64,000 nucleotides of DNA from Dreissena polymorpha (taxonomy: Eukaryota > Mollusca > Bivalvia > Myida > Dreissenidae), in NCBI RefSeq assembly GCF_020536995.1, contig NC_068359.1, positions 107,393,257-107,457,256 of the forward strand. Reading direction: 5' to 3'. The translations under genes and the position numbers were made by a program. Shown piece by piece: positions 39,396-50,576 of this stretch. Each line of letters begins with the position of its first letter. Positions within the stretch are counted from its first letter, which is position 1. The notes beneath the pieces are model-generated. The model saw nothing but the letters and a program-made list of their open reading frames with translations, was not told where the DNA came from and ran no database searches.

Positions 39396-39648
39396 CCCCC
39401 GTTAAAAACAAAGGGGTGGGGTATACTGACATTAACATGGACGTCTGTCCATCTGTCTGCCCGTTGACAAAAACATGTCCGCGGGTATTCTTATATACTT
39501 TCAACGTACAATATTGTCTTTACCGTAGAATAAAATATATAATCAAAAACTTTTTTGTTTTCAGCTTAATTGTTATTTTTGTTTCAACATACTGTATAGA
39601 TCTCGCTTAAACTTTCATATTTGAATTACCTTAATGTGTAGATGATCG

Positions 39649-40059
39649 TTAAAGTCCCTATAACGCTCAAAATCAACGAAAATTTCGTAAAATAAAGTTA
39701 ACAACTTAACAATCAGTGCTTATAGCAATAGCCACAATTTCAAAGCTAGATGTGGTATGATTACATAGATTTGTGTAGATACAAAATGCTCGTTTTTATT
39801 TATTTGTGGCCACGATAAATTCCATGTTAATTTCCTGCGATTATATCTATTGATACGACACACGAACACTAAAATGGTACCATGTTAAAACCATAATAAA
39901 AACGAGCATTTTGTATCCACAAATATCTATTTTACCAGACCACATCTGGCGTTAAAATTTCGACAATGGTCATAAAGAACAATGATTTTTAATTGTTTAG
40001 CTTTATATTAAGACATATTGTACGAAATGTTCGTTGATTTTTAGTAGTAATTCCTTTAA
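39649..40059. mobile_element. TTAA-ended long-TIR MITE (copy 2)
   Basis: The arms are about 135 bp. The left starts TTAA-AGTCCCTATAACGCTC and runs through 'aaatcaacgaaaatttcgta', 'aatcagtgcttatagcaata', 'agctagatgtggt' and 'gatacaaaatgctcgttttt'. The right is the inverse and ends 'gtagtaattcct-TTAA'. The centre of about 100 bp is unique. It is the better preserved relative of 2098-2497. Confidence 0.7.
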
Positions 40060-40795
40060 GAAAGGAATATTTGCTTAGACGAGTTTTGCAAAAGTTCAAT
40101 TATATTTTACGTCCGTTCGTCTCTGCTACCAGAATCTTGTGTTCTCAATTCCTCTTTAATCTCTGGATTTGTGTCGCTCATACATTCGTAGTTTATGACA
40201 TTAATATGAAGATATTCGTCAAGAAAGGAATTTTACCTGCGATTTGAGTTTTCCTAACTATGGTCATTTGTGCGTTTTTCTCTATAATTTATAGTCCTAA
40301 AATAGAGTGTTTGAAGCTTCTCTACTACTAAGTGAATCTCGATCAAACCTTTTACATTTCAATAACCTTACTGTGTAGATGGTTTTAAAGAATGGAATAT
40401 TGGCTTCGAAGAGGTTTTACAGAATTATTTCCCTATGTATGTTTGTCCACTTTAGAAAATCTAGTTGACTTATCACGTCCAACCATCTGTGAGGCGTTCT
40501 AGTTTTCAATTATTGAACACATTATTTCATTAATTTGTCAAATACAGATGCAATTTACATAATGTAACAAGTAAATATAATAATAATTTTCCATAGGAAG
40601 AACATAAAGCTCTCATACGTGAGAAATGAAAACCTACGAATATCTGTAAATAACGTTATCTGTGTGTGGCCACTGGGATTATTGCGTGGGATTGTACAAG
40701 AGCAAAACATACGTTATTCCTCCTTGACTCGTGTCCACGTTTTCGTTAGAAGGCATTTGCACACACAAATATCTTACTAATGTTCAAGGTAATGT

Positions 40796-40990
40796 CAAAA
40801 TACTAATTTAAGCGTATTTTCTTTATATAATTATTTTTAATTTACCTACCTTTTGAAAGGTTAAAATACTAACTAAAATATTTTCTTTATAGAACTATTT
40901 TTAATTTACCTCCTTTTTGAAATGTTAAAATACTAACTTAAGCGTATTTTCTTTATATAATTATTTCTAATTTACCTCCTTTGTGAAGTA
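40796..40990. repeat. Three-copy tandem repeat, ~65-bp unit
   Basis: The phrase 'aaaatactaacttaagcgta', then 'ttttctttatataattattt', then 'taatttacctccttttgaaa' repeats three times starting near 40796, 40863 and 40927. Unit 2 lacks the 'aagcgta' segment. Confidence 0.75.
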
Positions 40991-41221
40991 TAGTTACACG
41001 ATAAGAACGCATGAATTATCATATTACACTCTATTCGACGACGTCCAAAATAGAATGATTTATCAATATTCTATTTCCGTGTGCTTAGTTCGCTAGACTA
41101 ATTTCTCATGACCTATACTATATTTCAGAATTAATACCCTAAGTTTATTGCGAATTTATTCCATCTTTCGTGGACGCATTATTTGCGAAACGCTCGACTG
41201 TGATCTTTGGTCAGGAGAGCG

Positions 41222-41490
41222 GACGATGAATAGGTTTCTCACAAAGAATTGCCTACAATCGGCGCTTCGAGGCCGAACGCGATTGAGGACGTTCAAATTT
41301 ATAACCCTTTATATTCAACATTAAACCGTCTTGACGACATTCATTTCACTTATGGTGTCAAATGCCAATCGGTTGTCGTAAATCCTGAATTCACATTGAA
41401 AATGCGGCAGTTGTGGAGCGTACTCAGTGTTTCTGCTCTCAGCATCTCACGTTGTATATTCCGTGACCATAGAAATGCACTGAACCCATA
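41222..41490 (+). other. Possible 5' exon, unassigned
   Basis: This stretch is less AT-rich than its surroundings. One short frame starts with MNRFLTKNCLQSALRGRTRL, which looks like a mitochondrial presequence, and another from 41402 reads MRQLWSVLSVSALSISRC, which looks like a signal peptide. Both stop soon, and there is no convincing donor or downstream exon. Could be chance. Confidence 0.15.
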
Positions 41491-42374
41491 AGGATGTCCT
41501 AAGAGAGGTTTTATATGAAGGCATATATTGCTAAAAATAGCGTTTAACAATATTTATGTGGGCTCTTTGTTCAGAGACACGGTCCGTATGACGTATATTC
41601 GTGTGTGAAGGGGTATAGTAAAGTAGATTTAGGGGTGTTGCTGCAGTTTTGCTGATTTCTTTCCACCAAATAGATTTTGTTCAAAACTTATTTTCAAGTA
41701 CTATATACAAATACTATATGAAAAATAAAATAAAAATATAAGGTCACCGGCCTTGTTTTGATTTTATTCACCATTTTATAACATGTACTTTTTCATTTAA
41801 TCTGGAAAATCTCCAATTGCCTCAAATCAATTAATAACCTATGAAATAGACAACATATAGATATTATAAAAGCTGAGATACATAAAATACCATTTAATTA
41901 AAAAACACAATGCCAAAAAAATGGAGAACACAAGTTAAATAAGTTAAATTTAAAAAAATTAAATTTTTATGTCGTCCCAAAAAACATCAATTTTTCACTA
42001 TTTTTAACACTAAAATGTAATTTTGAAAAATTATGTCAAATAGAATTCTGCAAAACTGCTCAAATATGTTCATCTACGTGTTGCCATCATAAAACACAAA
42101 CAAAAAAGGAGCTCACCGCACTTTTAAGCGAGATTTTTTGTTTTAACTATCCCTACCCTCTACGTCGAATTTTATAAAAATACATCAATTAGGCAAAACC
42201 CAAGTACCGGTACATAGATTGTAAGGAATATGCATAAACATTAGACATTGTTTACAATCTTAACTTGGATCACAACAGCTTACCAAAAGACATTAATAAA
42301 AAACAATATTTAATCACGAACATAATACCATACAGTATCAAACTCGACCTTAATCATTAATAACTTATATGTAC

Positions 42375-42590
42375 TTGTTCACAGATTTCGGCTTGTTTTG
42401 AAGTTTGTGATTAAATGCTTTAAATTGATTAATTTAAAATACATGACTAAAAAGCTCCAGTATGAAACAAGAATGAAATTTAAGAAATAAAAAAAAAAGT
42501 AAAAAAAAGTTAACCCCACCTGGGATCGAACCACTGACAATTGAATTATGAACCAACTCGGTCATTTCTGATGATACTGATAACAAAACT
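42375..42590 (-). repeat. Degraded tRNA-core element
   Basis: 'gttcacagatttcggcttgt' and 'aaaaagctccagtatgaaac' match the AAAGGGGCC-ended family. The minus-strand tRNA-like part at about 42510-42575 has 'atgaccgagttggttcataa' and 'cagtggttcgatcccag'. The terminal GGCCCC sequences are missing, so it is truncated. Confidence 0.5.
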
Positions 42591-43078
42591 ATTGAGTTGT
42601 GATAATAGCATCATCGGTGTTGCTATAAATATATTCTCGGTTAAATAAACTGCCGCAACACCCCTTAAGATAATGCTTCAACATATATTAACACTTCTAG
42701 TAACTGTACATGCTAAGCTCATTTTCTTCTAAATGGGTTTTCACTGGTATATCAATTTTAAAGTGAATTGAAGAACGGCGAAAAAAGATATAGAATATCG
42801 CAAAGTAAACGAGTTAATAGTGTTTTTATATTGATAATCTGTAACAGTGAAAGTAAGTTTTTTTTTAAATTAATATACAGATACTAAACGTAACCGAAAA
42901 CATGTTCGATTCGCCGACCTTTGCAGGTACTGTCAGAAGACACACTGATTATCACTATTTAATGATAAGTTTCTGTGAACGATGTAATTCGCTATCTAAG
43001 TGAATATGGTTGTACAGATAAGATAATTAAACCATCGTTTGCCTTTATTTTCGCGCGATTAAAGGGAAACATTTCATT

Positions 43079-45403
43079 GGCACGTGTTGGGTGAAAAAGA
43101 GCCAAGTCGCTTTGTCATGTGTTGTGTTGAAAAGAGCAAAGTCTCTTTGTCATGTGTTGTGTGAAAATAGCAAAGTCGCTTTGTCATGTGTTGTGTGAAA
43201 AGAGCAAAGTCGCTTTGTCATGTGTTGTGTGGAAAAGAGCAAAGTCGCTTTGTCATGTGTTGTGTGGAAAGCAGAAAAGTCGCTTTGTCATGTTTTATGT
43301 AAAAGGAGAAAAGTCGCCTTTTCATATGGTGTGGAAAAGGAGCAAAGTCGCTTTGTTATGTGTTGTGAGAAAAAGAGTAAAGTCGCTTTGTCATGTGTTG
43401 TGTGAAAAGGAGCAAAGTCGCTCTGTCATGTGTTGTGTGGAAAAGAGCAAAGTCCATTTGTCATGTGTTGTGTGGAAAAGAGCAAAGTCGCTTTGTCGTG
43501 TGTTGTGTGAAAAGGAGCAAAGTGGCTTTTGTCATTTGTTGTGTGGAAAAGAGCAAAGTCGCTTTGTCATGTGGTGTGTGGAAAAGAGCAAAGTAGCTTT
43601 GGCATGTGTTGTGGGGGCAAAAGCAAAGTCGCTTTGTCATGTGTTGTGTGGAAAAGAGCAAAGTCGCTTTGTCATGTGTTGTGTAAAATCGAGAAAGGTC
43701 GACTTATAATGTGTTATGTAAAAGCAGCAAAGTCGCTTTGCCATGTGCTGTGTTAAAGGAGCAAAGTCGCTGTGTCATGTATTGTGTGAAAAAGAAAAAA
43801 TCGCTTTGTCATGTGTTGTGTGGAAAGGAAAAAAAGTCGCTTTGTCATGAGTTGTGTAGAAAAGAGCTAAGTCGCTTTGTCATGTGTTGTGTGGAAAAGA
43901 GCAAAGTCGCTTTGTCATTTTTTGTTTGAATATAAGCAAAGACGCTTTGTCATGTGTTGTGTGAAAAGCCGCAAAGTCGCTCTGTAATGTGTTGTGTAAA
44001 AAGGAGCAACGTCGCTCTGTTAAGTGTTGTTTTAAAAGGAGCAAAGTCGCTCTGTTATGTGTTGTGTGAAACAGAGCGAAGTCGCCTTGTCATATGCTTT
44101 GCAAAAGGAGAAACACCGCTTTGTCAAGTGTTATGTAAAAAGGAGCAAAGTCGCATTGGCATGCGTTGTGTGAAAAGGAGAAACGTCGATGTGTCATGTG
44201 TTGTGTAAAAGAAGCAAAGTCGCTTTGTCATGTGCTGTGTGCAACTGAGCGAAGTCACTTTGTAATATGCCATGTTAACGGAGCAAAGTCGCTTTGTCAT
44301 GTGTTGTGTGAAAAGGAGTAAAGTCACTTTGTTATGTGTTGTGTAAAATGGAGCAAAGTCGCTTTGTCATGTATTGTGTAAAACGGAGCAAAGTCGCTTT
44401 GTCATATGTAGGTGGAAAGGAGCAAAGTCGCATTGTCATGTGTTGTGTAAAAAGGAACAAAGTCGCATTGTCATGTGTTGTGTGAAAAGCAGCAAAGTCG
44501 CTTTGTTATGTGTTGTGTAAAATGGAGCAAAGTCGCTTTGTCATGTGTTGTGTGAAAAGGATCAAAGTCCCTTTATCATGTTTTGTATGAGAAGAAGCAC
44601 AGTCGCTTTGGCGTGTGTTGTGTGAAAAGGATCAAAGTCGGTTTAGCTTGTGTTTTGTAGAAAGGAGCAAAGTTGCTTTGTCATATGTTGTGTGAAATGG
44701 AGCAAAGTTGATTAGACATGTGTTGTGTGGAAAAGAACAAAGTCGCCTTGCATGTGTTGTATGAAAGAGAGCAAAGTCGCTTTTGCGTGTGTTGTGTAAA
44801 ATGAGCAAAGTCGCTTTACATGTGTTGTGTGAAAAGGAGCAAAGTCGCGTTGTCATGTGTTGTGTGAAAAGGAGCAAAGTTGCTTTGGCATGTGCTGTGT
44901 AAAAAGGAGCAAAGACACTGTGTCGTGTGTTGTGTGAAAAGGACCAAAGTAGCTTTGTGATGTGTTGTGTGAAAAAGGCAAAGTCGCTTTGTGATGTGTT
45001 GTGTGAAAAGGAACAATATTGATTTGTGTTGTGTTGCGTGAAAAAGGATCAGACTCGCATTGTTATGTGTTTTGTGAAAAGGAGCAAAGTCGCTTTGTCA
45101 TATGTTGTGTGAAAAGGAGCAAAGCCGCTTCGTCATAATATGATGTGTGAAAATGAGAAAAGTCAATTAGTCATGTGTTGTGTAAAAAAGAGCAAAGTAG
45201 CTTTTTCATGTGTTGTGTAAAAAGGAGAAAAGTCGCTTTCATCATGTGTTGTTTGGAAAGGAGCAAAGTCGCTTTGTCATGTGTTGTGTAAAAAGGAGAA
45301 AGTCGCTTTCATCATGTGTTGTTTGGAAAGGAGCAAAGTCGCCTTGTCATGTGTTGTGTGAAAATAAACAGTCGATTTGGCATTTGTTGTATGAACGTAT
45401 GAA
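43079..45403. repeat. ~36-bp minisatellite array, 2.3 kb
   Basis: The unit is 'gtgtgaaaaggagcaaagtc' followed by 'gctttgtcatgtgttgt', mostly 35-36 bases, about 65 copies. Each unit has a short self-complementary core, caaag-tcg-ctttg. Early copies (43100-43680) are more alike than later ones. Because 36 divides by three, many long frames on both strands cross the array. One-base length changes between units shift all frames, and these are not genes. Confidence 0.95.
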
Positions 45404-45457
45404 CGAGAGCAACGAAACCTTGCGTGACTTTAAAGTGGACAGGCTAGCTCCTGACCA

Positions 45458-45826
45458 GACGTTACGGCTGCGTTGACTGGTGTGAAGCTGCTCTGATAGA
45501 CGTTACGGCTGCGCCGACTGGTGTGAAGCTGCTCTGATAGACGTTACGGCTGCGCCGACTGGTGTGAAGCTGCTCTAATAGACGTTACGACTGCGCCGAC
45601 TGGTGTGAAGCTGCTCTGGTAGACGTTACGGCTGCGCTGACTGGTGTGAAGCTGCTCAGGTAGACGTTACGGCTGCGCTGACTGGTGTGAAGCTGCTCTG
45701 GTAGACGTTACGGCTGCGCTGACTGGTGTGAAGCTGCTCTGATAGACGTTACGGCTGCGCCGACTGGTGTGAAGCTGCTCTGATAGACGTTACGGCTGCG
45801 CCGACTGGTGTGAAGATGCTCTGGTA
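45458..45826. repeat. 41-bp minisatellite, nine copies
   Basis: Units start at 45461, 45502, 45543, 45584, 45625, 45666, 45707, 45748 and 45789, exactly 41 bases apart. The form is 'gttacggctgcgctgactgg' then 'tgtgaagctgctctgatag'. Copies differ by only a few substitutions (gcgctg/gcgccg, gatag/ggtag) and no length changes. The array begins about 55 bases after the 36-bp array ends. Confidence 0.95.
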
Positions 45827-45829
45827 CAT

Positions 45830-48800
45830 TTTACGCATTACTCGGGTACATTTCTCGTGTAAATACTTTTGCCCAATTAACTTTTAATATTCTGAGAGAT
45901 TCATGTTATAACTTTATTGAACATGTCGATTGCCATTGCATGTAACATGGTCCTCATGCTTTTTTTATCGCTGCAAATCTTGACATAAATGCACTCTTGT
46001 GAATTGCTTTAAAAGGTTCGTTTTGTCGAATTTGCAGTTGCATTCGGATTATAGCGAAATCAATTAAGCATATTGTGGTATTTAATTTTGATAAGTGTTT
46101 GAACGAATAGCTCTATTAAAATTTCTAAAAAATATCACTTCAATAAAGCAATTTAGTATAAAGTTATCCCATGGTGTATTTGTGTGTCCTTCATTTCTAA
46201 GCACATGCTACACGCACGAAAGGGTTTAGGAAAGATGACAAACCACATGTTTGAATAATAGTGTCATTTCTCATTTTCAAAGAAGTGCATTATTAAACAT
46301 CATTTATCATCTGAGCTTATAATGTTCACAGACCCAGTTTTGCATGACGCCAGCCATCTATCGATCAGCCTATGCTTATGATTTTGAATCGTACGCTCCA
46401 AATGTAATCTGGAACTGTTCAAATAATGCACGGGTTACGTAGAACCTATAATGTGTTTTAATAGAAATAGTTTAGGAGATGGTTTTCATTACTTACTGTG
46501 ATGCGATCATTTTGTATAATAACTAAGACGATAATATGTTCTTCCTCTTGCATCACCATATTTATCTTACATTCGACCGGTGATTGAATACACCAACACA
46601 GATATGATTGTTTAACATTCATACCTTTTGCACATCCTAGTTACCAACGAATGAGGACGAAATAATGTTTTACTTTATCGAATATAATAGATGGGCTTTC
46701 TCAAATTGTTTCTACGGATGACATGGCTTTAAAATTGTACCTTTAACGTATAAAGTCCTGCTGTTTTGTGGTACAGGAAAACGTTTCTTTATATTTCTTA
46801 AATAATAAAATCATACAAGTTGTTTTCTGGAATTAAACGTTGTTTAATTAAAGTCTTGATATATATTAATGTTTGTCCCAGAACTGAATAAAAACATGAA
46901 TTGTTTTAATTTAATTTATAAATAAGTCAATACGCATTTAAAATATGAATTACCAAAATGTACCTTATATTAATTTCTCAATATTCTGTTATTAATAATC
47001 TAATGGTTTGACTTCCATTCCGGATTTCGTTTTTATGCTATTATGCCAACCATGTCATACATATTATTCTCCGTTTACGAAAATTTACCAATTTACTTGC
47101 AAGTTTTACACGAATCACAAATAGTTAATGGGCATAAACAATCAATTTATTCTATCCCATATTATATAAACCCTATTCGGTTGTATATGAAATGATCTTA
47201 TTTGAATATTTCTTTTCTTCCAAGCGATACTATTCATTTGTTTTATGTCAAATATACTAGTATGTATTCCCAAGAATTTTGCTTTGAAACATGTTATATT
47301 ATACGTGCTCTTCGCAAAGTGTACGAATATGTTTACTATATTAAATATGTCAAGTAGTATAGTTTCCTAATACAAATTCCCCATATCCTAGTATCAGAAC
47401 AATAAGACAAGTTTTATGTTAATGCAATTCAAAACAACATCTTTGAAATAATGTATGTTTTTATATACAAGTATAATGATATTGTATAAAGAAATATAAT
47501 ACATCTTAGTGCAAATGAACGTGTTAAATTTGAAAATAAAAGTTACAATTATTATGTTAGGCCAGAGTTTTGTCAACGTAAAGTAATAATACTATAAAAT
47601 ATATGCAGAGCAATACTTGATGTCATCTCTACCAGTTATGAAACAGCGATGTGCAACTTTTACACATACTGTCAAAACGACGAGAACCACACGACGACCT
47701 ATCAATTCACACTACACTATTGATTTAACCATTTACACTACACAATAGACATTTACACTAAATTTTGAACGTTTTCTTGTACACAGAAACCGTGTTGCGT
47801 CAAATAAAAACAAGGTCCCATACGTATTATCACTGATATACGAATAGCCATGTTTAGTATGACAATTCTGCGTGCGTTGATGAGTTCAATAGAGACATGT
47901 CAATGACATTTCATAAGAAATAAAAGTAATCTGTCTAACGTCGTGTCAGGCGTAAATGTCGTCTCTATCCTTTTCATGCATTTGTGTGCAATGCGTCGCA
48001 GCCGGAATGGTTTTTTAGCTTTGGAGTTTTGTTCAACAATTCTCAATCTAAAGGTATTTTAGAGTTAAAGCGCTGGCGTTTACTGAGAAATATCCTATTT
48101 TTATTTACTGCAATATACATGCAATTAAATATATAGAATCAGTTCATACAACAAACATCATAGCAGGCAACGCAACCCATCCAATCACATATATGTATTA
48201 TTAATGCTGTTTAATGTCATCAATATAAATGTTATACTGCCCAGATTGTTAATGATCAGAATGAAATATGAATATGACAACGACAAAGTGTTACTTATGT
48301 TAATATTAAATATAAACACATACAGGATTTCAGTTACAGTATACGCCTATAAATGTCGATAAAGCTGAGTCACACGTGCTTTTTACATATAGTATACGCC
48401 TATACATGTCGATATAGGGGCCAACAATCTCCATATACAAAAATGCATTTTCTGAGGTGACGTCATGAAAGTTAGTTATGTTTCGCGACAGTATGCGCAC
48501 AACAATACATTTAGTAACAAATAAATTTATTAATAACAGTTTAACACACTTGAAATTAACAGCATATTCGTATGGATGTGGTTTATGATATTACATGCTA
48601 ACGTCTTTAAAGGTTGAACATTTGTGATATTTTTCTACACTTTCAATTTACATATTGCAATGCTTTGACAGTTTGACTGTGTCACTGTCCTATGACAATT
48701 TCACTATGTTACAATCCCTTGACAGTATGACTCTTTAACAAGCCTCTTACAGTATGACTGTTTAACAATCCTTTGTCAGTAAGACTGTAACAATTATTGA

Positions 48801-50330
48801 AAGTTTAACTGTCATACTTTTAAATAGCGAAATTTCTTTTAATAAGGTAAATGGTAATATGCCATTCTTTGGCAAGATGAAAGGGAAGTACTTACAATAA
48901 GCATTTTAACCCCTTGTCGGAATTAAATAAACACACATATAGTTTTCGCTTTAGTCGCTGAAATAAAACCAATTTAGCCGTTTATCCTTGTATTTAGGCT
49001 AAGACGCAATTTGTAGGTTACATAACAAATCATCATCGTTAATAAGTGATTATTTCTTTTTTTTTAAAGTCAACAAATGCTTTCTTAAATTATTAAATAC
49101 TCTCAGCATTTTCTTCAATATCGTTAACTAAACATATTTTAATACATTTATAAATGAGAAAACATGTCTTTGAAAAGGTCCTGTAACTTGTTATCTACTC
49201 TTATATTTGTTGTTTACGTATGCAAGGTTCGCAGAACTACCCAACAGTAGTTCAAACTGTTAAACACATACGTTTTGTGTGGTGTGAAAGTCGGATGAAA
49301 TCATCCATGTCAGACTAAAATCCATACCTTAACCATCATCTTTTAGATGATATGTATTAAAATATACTGCTATAGGAACATTCACGACGTGTTTGCCAAC
49401 CACTTTATGCAACCAGAGCACACTAGTTTTTTTTAAATAAGTGATAAAATGACGATTTTGGAAAATATATCGCATGTTTATAACCAAACTGTTCTTAACA
49501 ACATGAACGTGATGCATTCAGATGTCTGTTTCACAATTAAGATTTAAAAAACACACATTAACAATCTTATTTTTATGACATGAAAAGAATAAGTAAGAAA
49601 TTAGTCCGTTATATATATATATATATTTTTTTTTGGTTTCAAGTATTATTTCTTGTAGTTCATTACCGAACAAATAATATTATATTATTTTCGGCAAATG
49701 TTATATAGGCACATCCAACATATGTTTCTGAGATTGAAACATACATAAAAATGTATTGTAGAGCTTGTACACGTCGGTTCCAGAAAATAATGATTCACAA
49801 CCAAACATTTCTCTATTATTAAAAAAATTGAAACTCCATAACAATTAACAGGAGAAACATTTAATATTTGTATGTATTTTGTTTAAGGCAAGTTTACAAT
49901 TGCCTATAATATACATTACTTTACTAACAACTCAAAACTAATATTACAATGATTGGAGCTGGTATTAAAGCCTTGGGACTGTCAATTCTACGCATTTGCA
50001 GGTTAAATACACTTGAAATGCATGTCGTACCTCACACTTAGTTATTTAAAAAAAAAATCACCATATCAAGCGTGTCGCCTTTCAATAAATATAAATATTG
50101 TTATTAAGATATTTTTTTTTATAAATCTTGTTATTAAGAAACAATGTGTGCAACAATCGCGCGTACAAAATAACGGTCTTTTAGTCAAGTGGATATATTA
50201 CTCAATCACGTATTTCATACCGATGTCGTGCAGTTTGTAACATCTTATGTGATTTCATAGCGGTTACATCTCCATCGTATTGTTGCTATTGGTATTCATA
50301 CGGCCAAAGAACCGCTCTCAATTGTCCTAT
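45830..50330. other. Gene-free AT-rich stretch
   Basis: No credible exon on either strand. It contains a weak tandem repeat (48660-48810), a short TA run at 49611-49624, and a CRE-like tgacgtca at about 48460. Confidence 0.4.
48660..48810. repeat. Degenerate ~27-bp tandem repeat
   Basis: Five to six units of the type 'gacagtatgactgtttaaca' then 'atccctt'. Units vary by several bases. Not coding. Confidence 0.5.
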
Positions 50331-50339
50331 CGGGACATG

Positions 50340-50421
50340 TCATCGTATGGTCACGTGATTCACAACTCTATCACATGGTGCGGAGGCGCAATATAAAGGA
50401 ACGTTCGCAGAAAAAGGAACG
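50340..50421 (+). promoter_or_regulatory. TATA-box core promoter
   Basis: A TATAAA box at 50392-50397 (cgcaatataaagga) is preceded 40 bases upstream by a CACGTG E-box at 50352-50357, with 'tcacatgg' between. The sequence is locally richer in GC than its surroundings. A spliced-looking leader follows, which is why I take this as real. The start of transcription is expected near 50422-50428. Confidence 0.6.
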
Positions 50422-50576
50422 GAATGAATTACCATACAGCAGAAGAGAATATTAACGCAACATTCAACTAATAGTTCCAACATAGGCTAACAGAAGAAGA
50501 TAATTTAAGAACACGGACTTCGACTTAAGTTCTGGTGGATAACCAGCGACTGGTGTGGTTCAAACAGGCCTCGGAG
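50422..50576 (+). other. Untranslated first exon with splice donor
   Basis: This A-rich leader follows the TATA box and ends 'caggcctcggag' just before a consensus donor gtaagcg (from 50577). No long frame opens within it, so it is a 5' untranslated exon. I found no matching coding exon in the remaining 13 kb. The gene body therefore probably lies right of the window, with the rest being intron 1. Confidence 0.5.

Noticed and set aside
43152-44327. A family of cysteine-rich open frames on both strands (up to 185 codons)
   Set aside because: They read through the ~36-bp minisatellite; length changes between units shift all frames, and both strands are equally open.
43079-45403. CRISPR-like array of ~36-bp repeats
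   Set aside because: The units are directly contiguous with no unique spacers, and the context is eukaryotic; this is a minisatellite.
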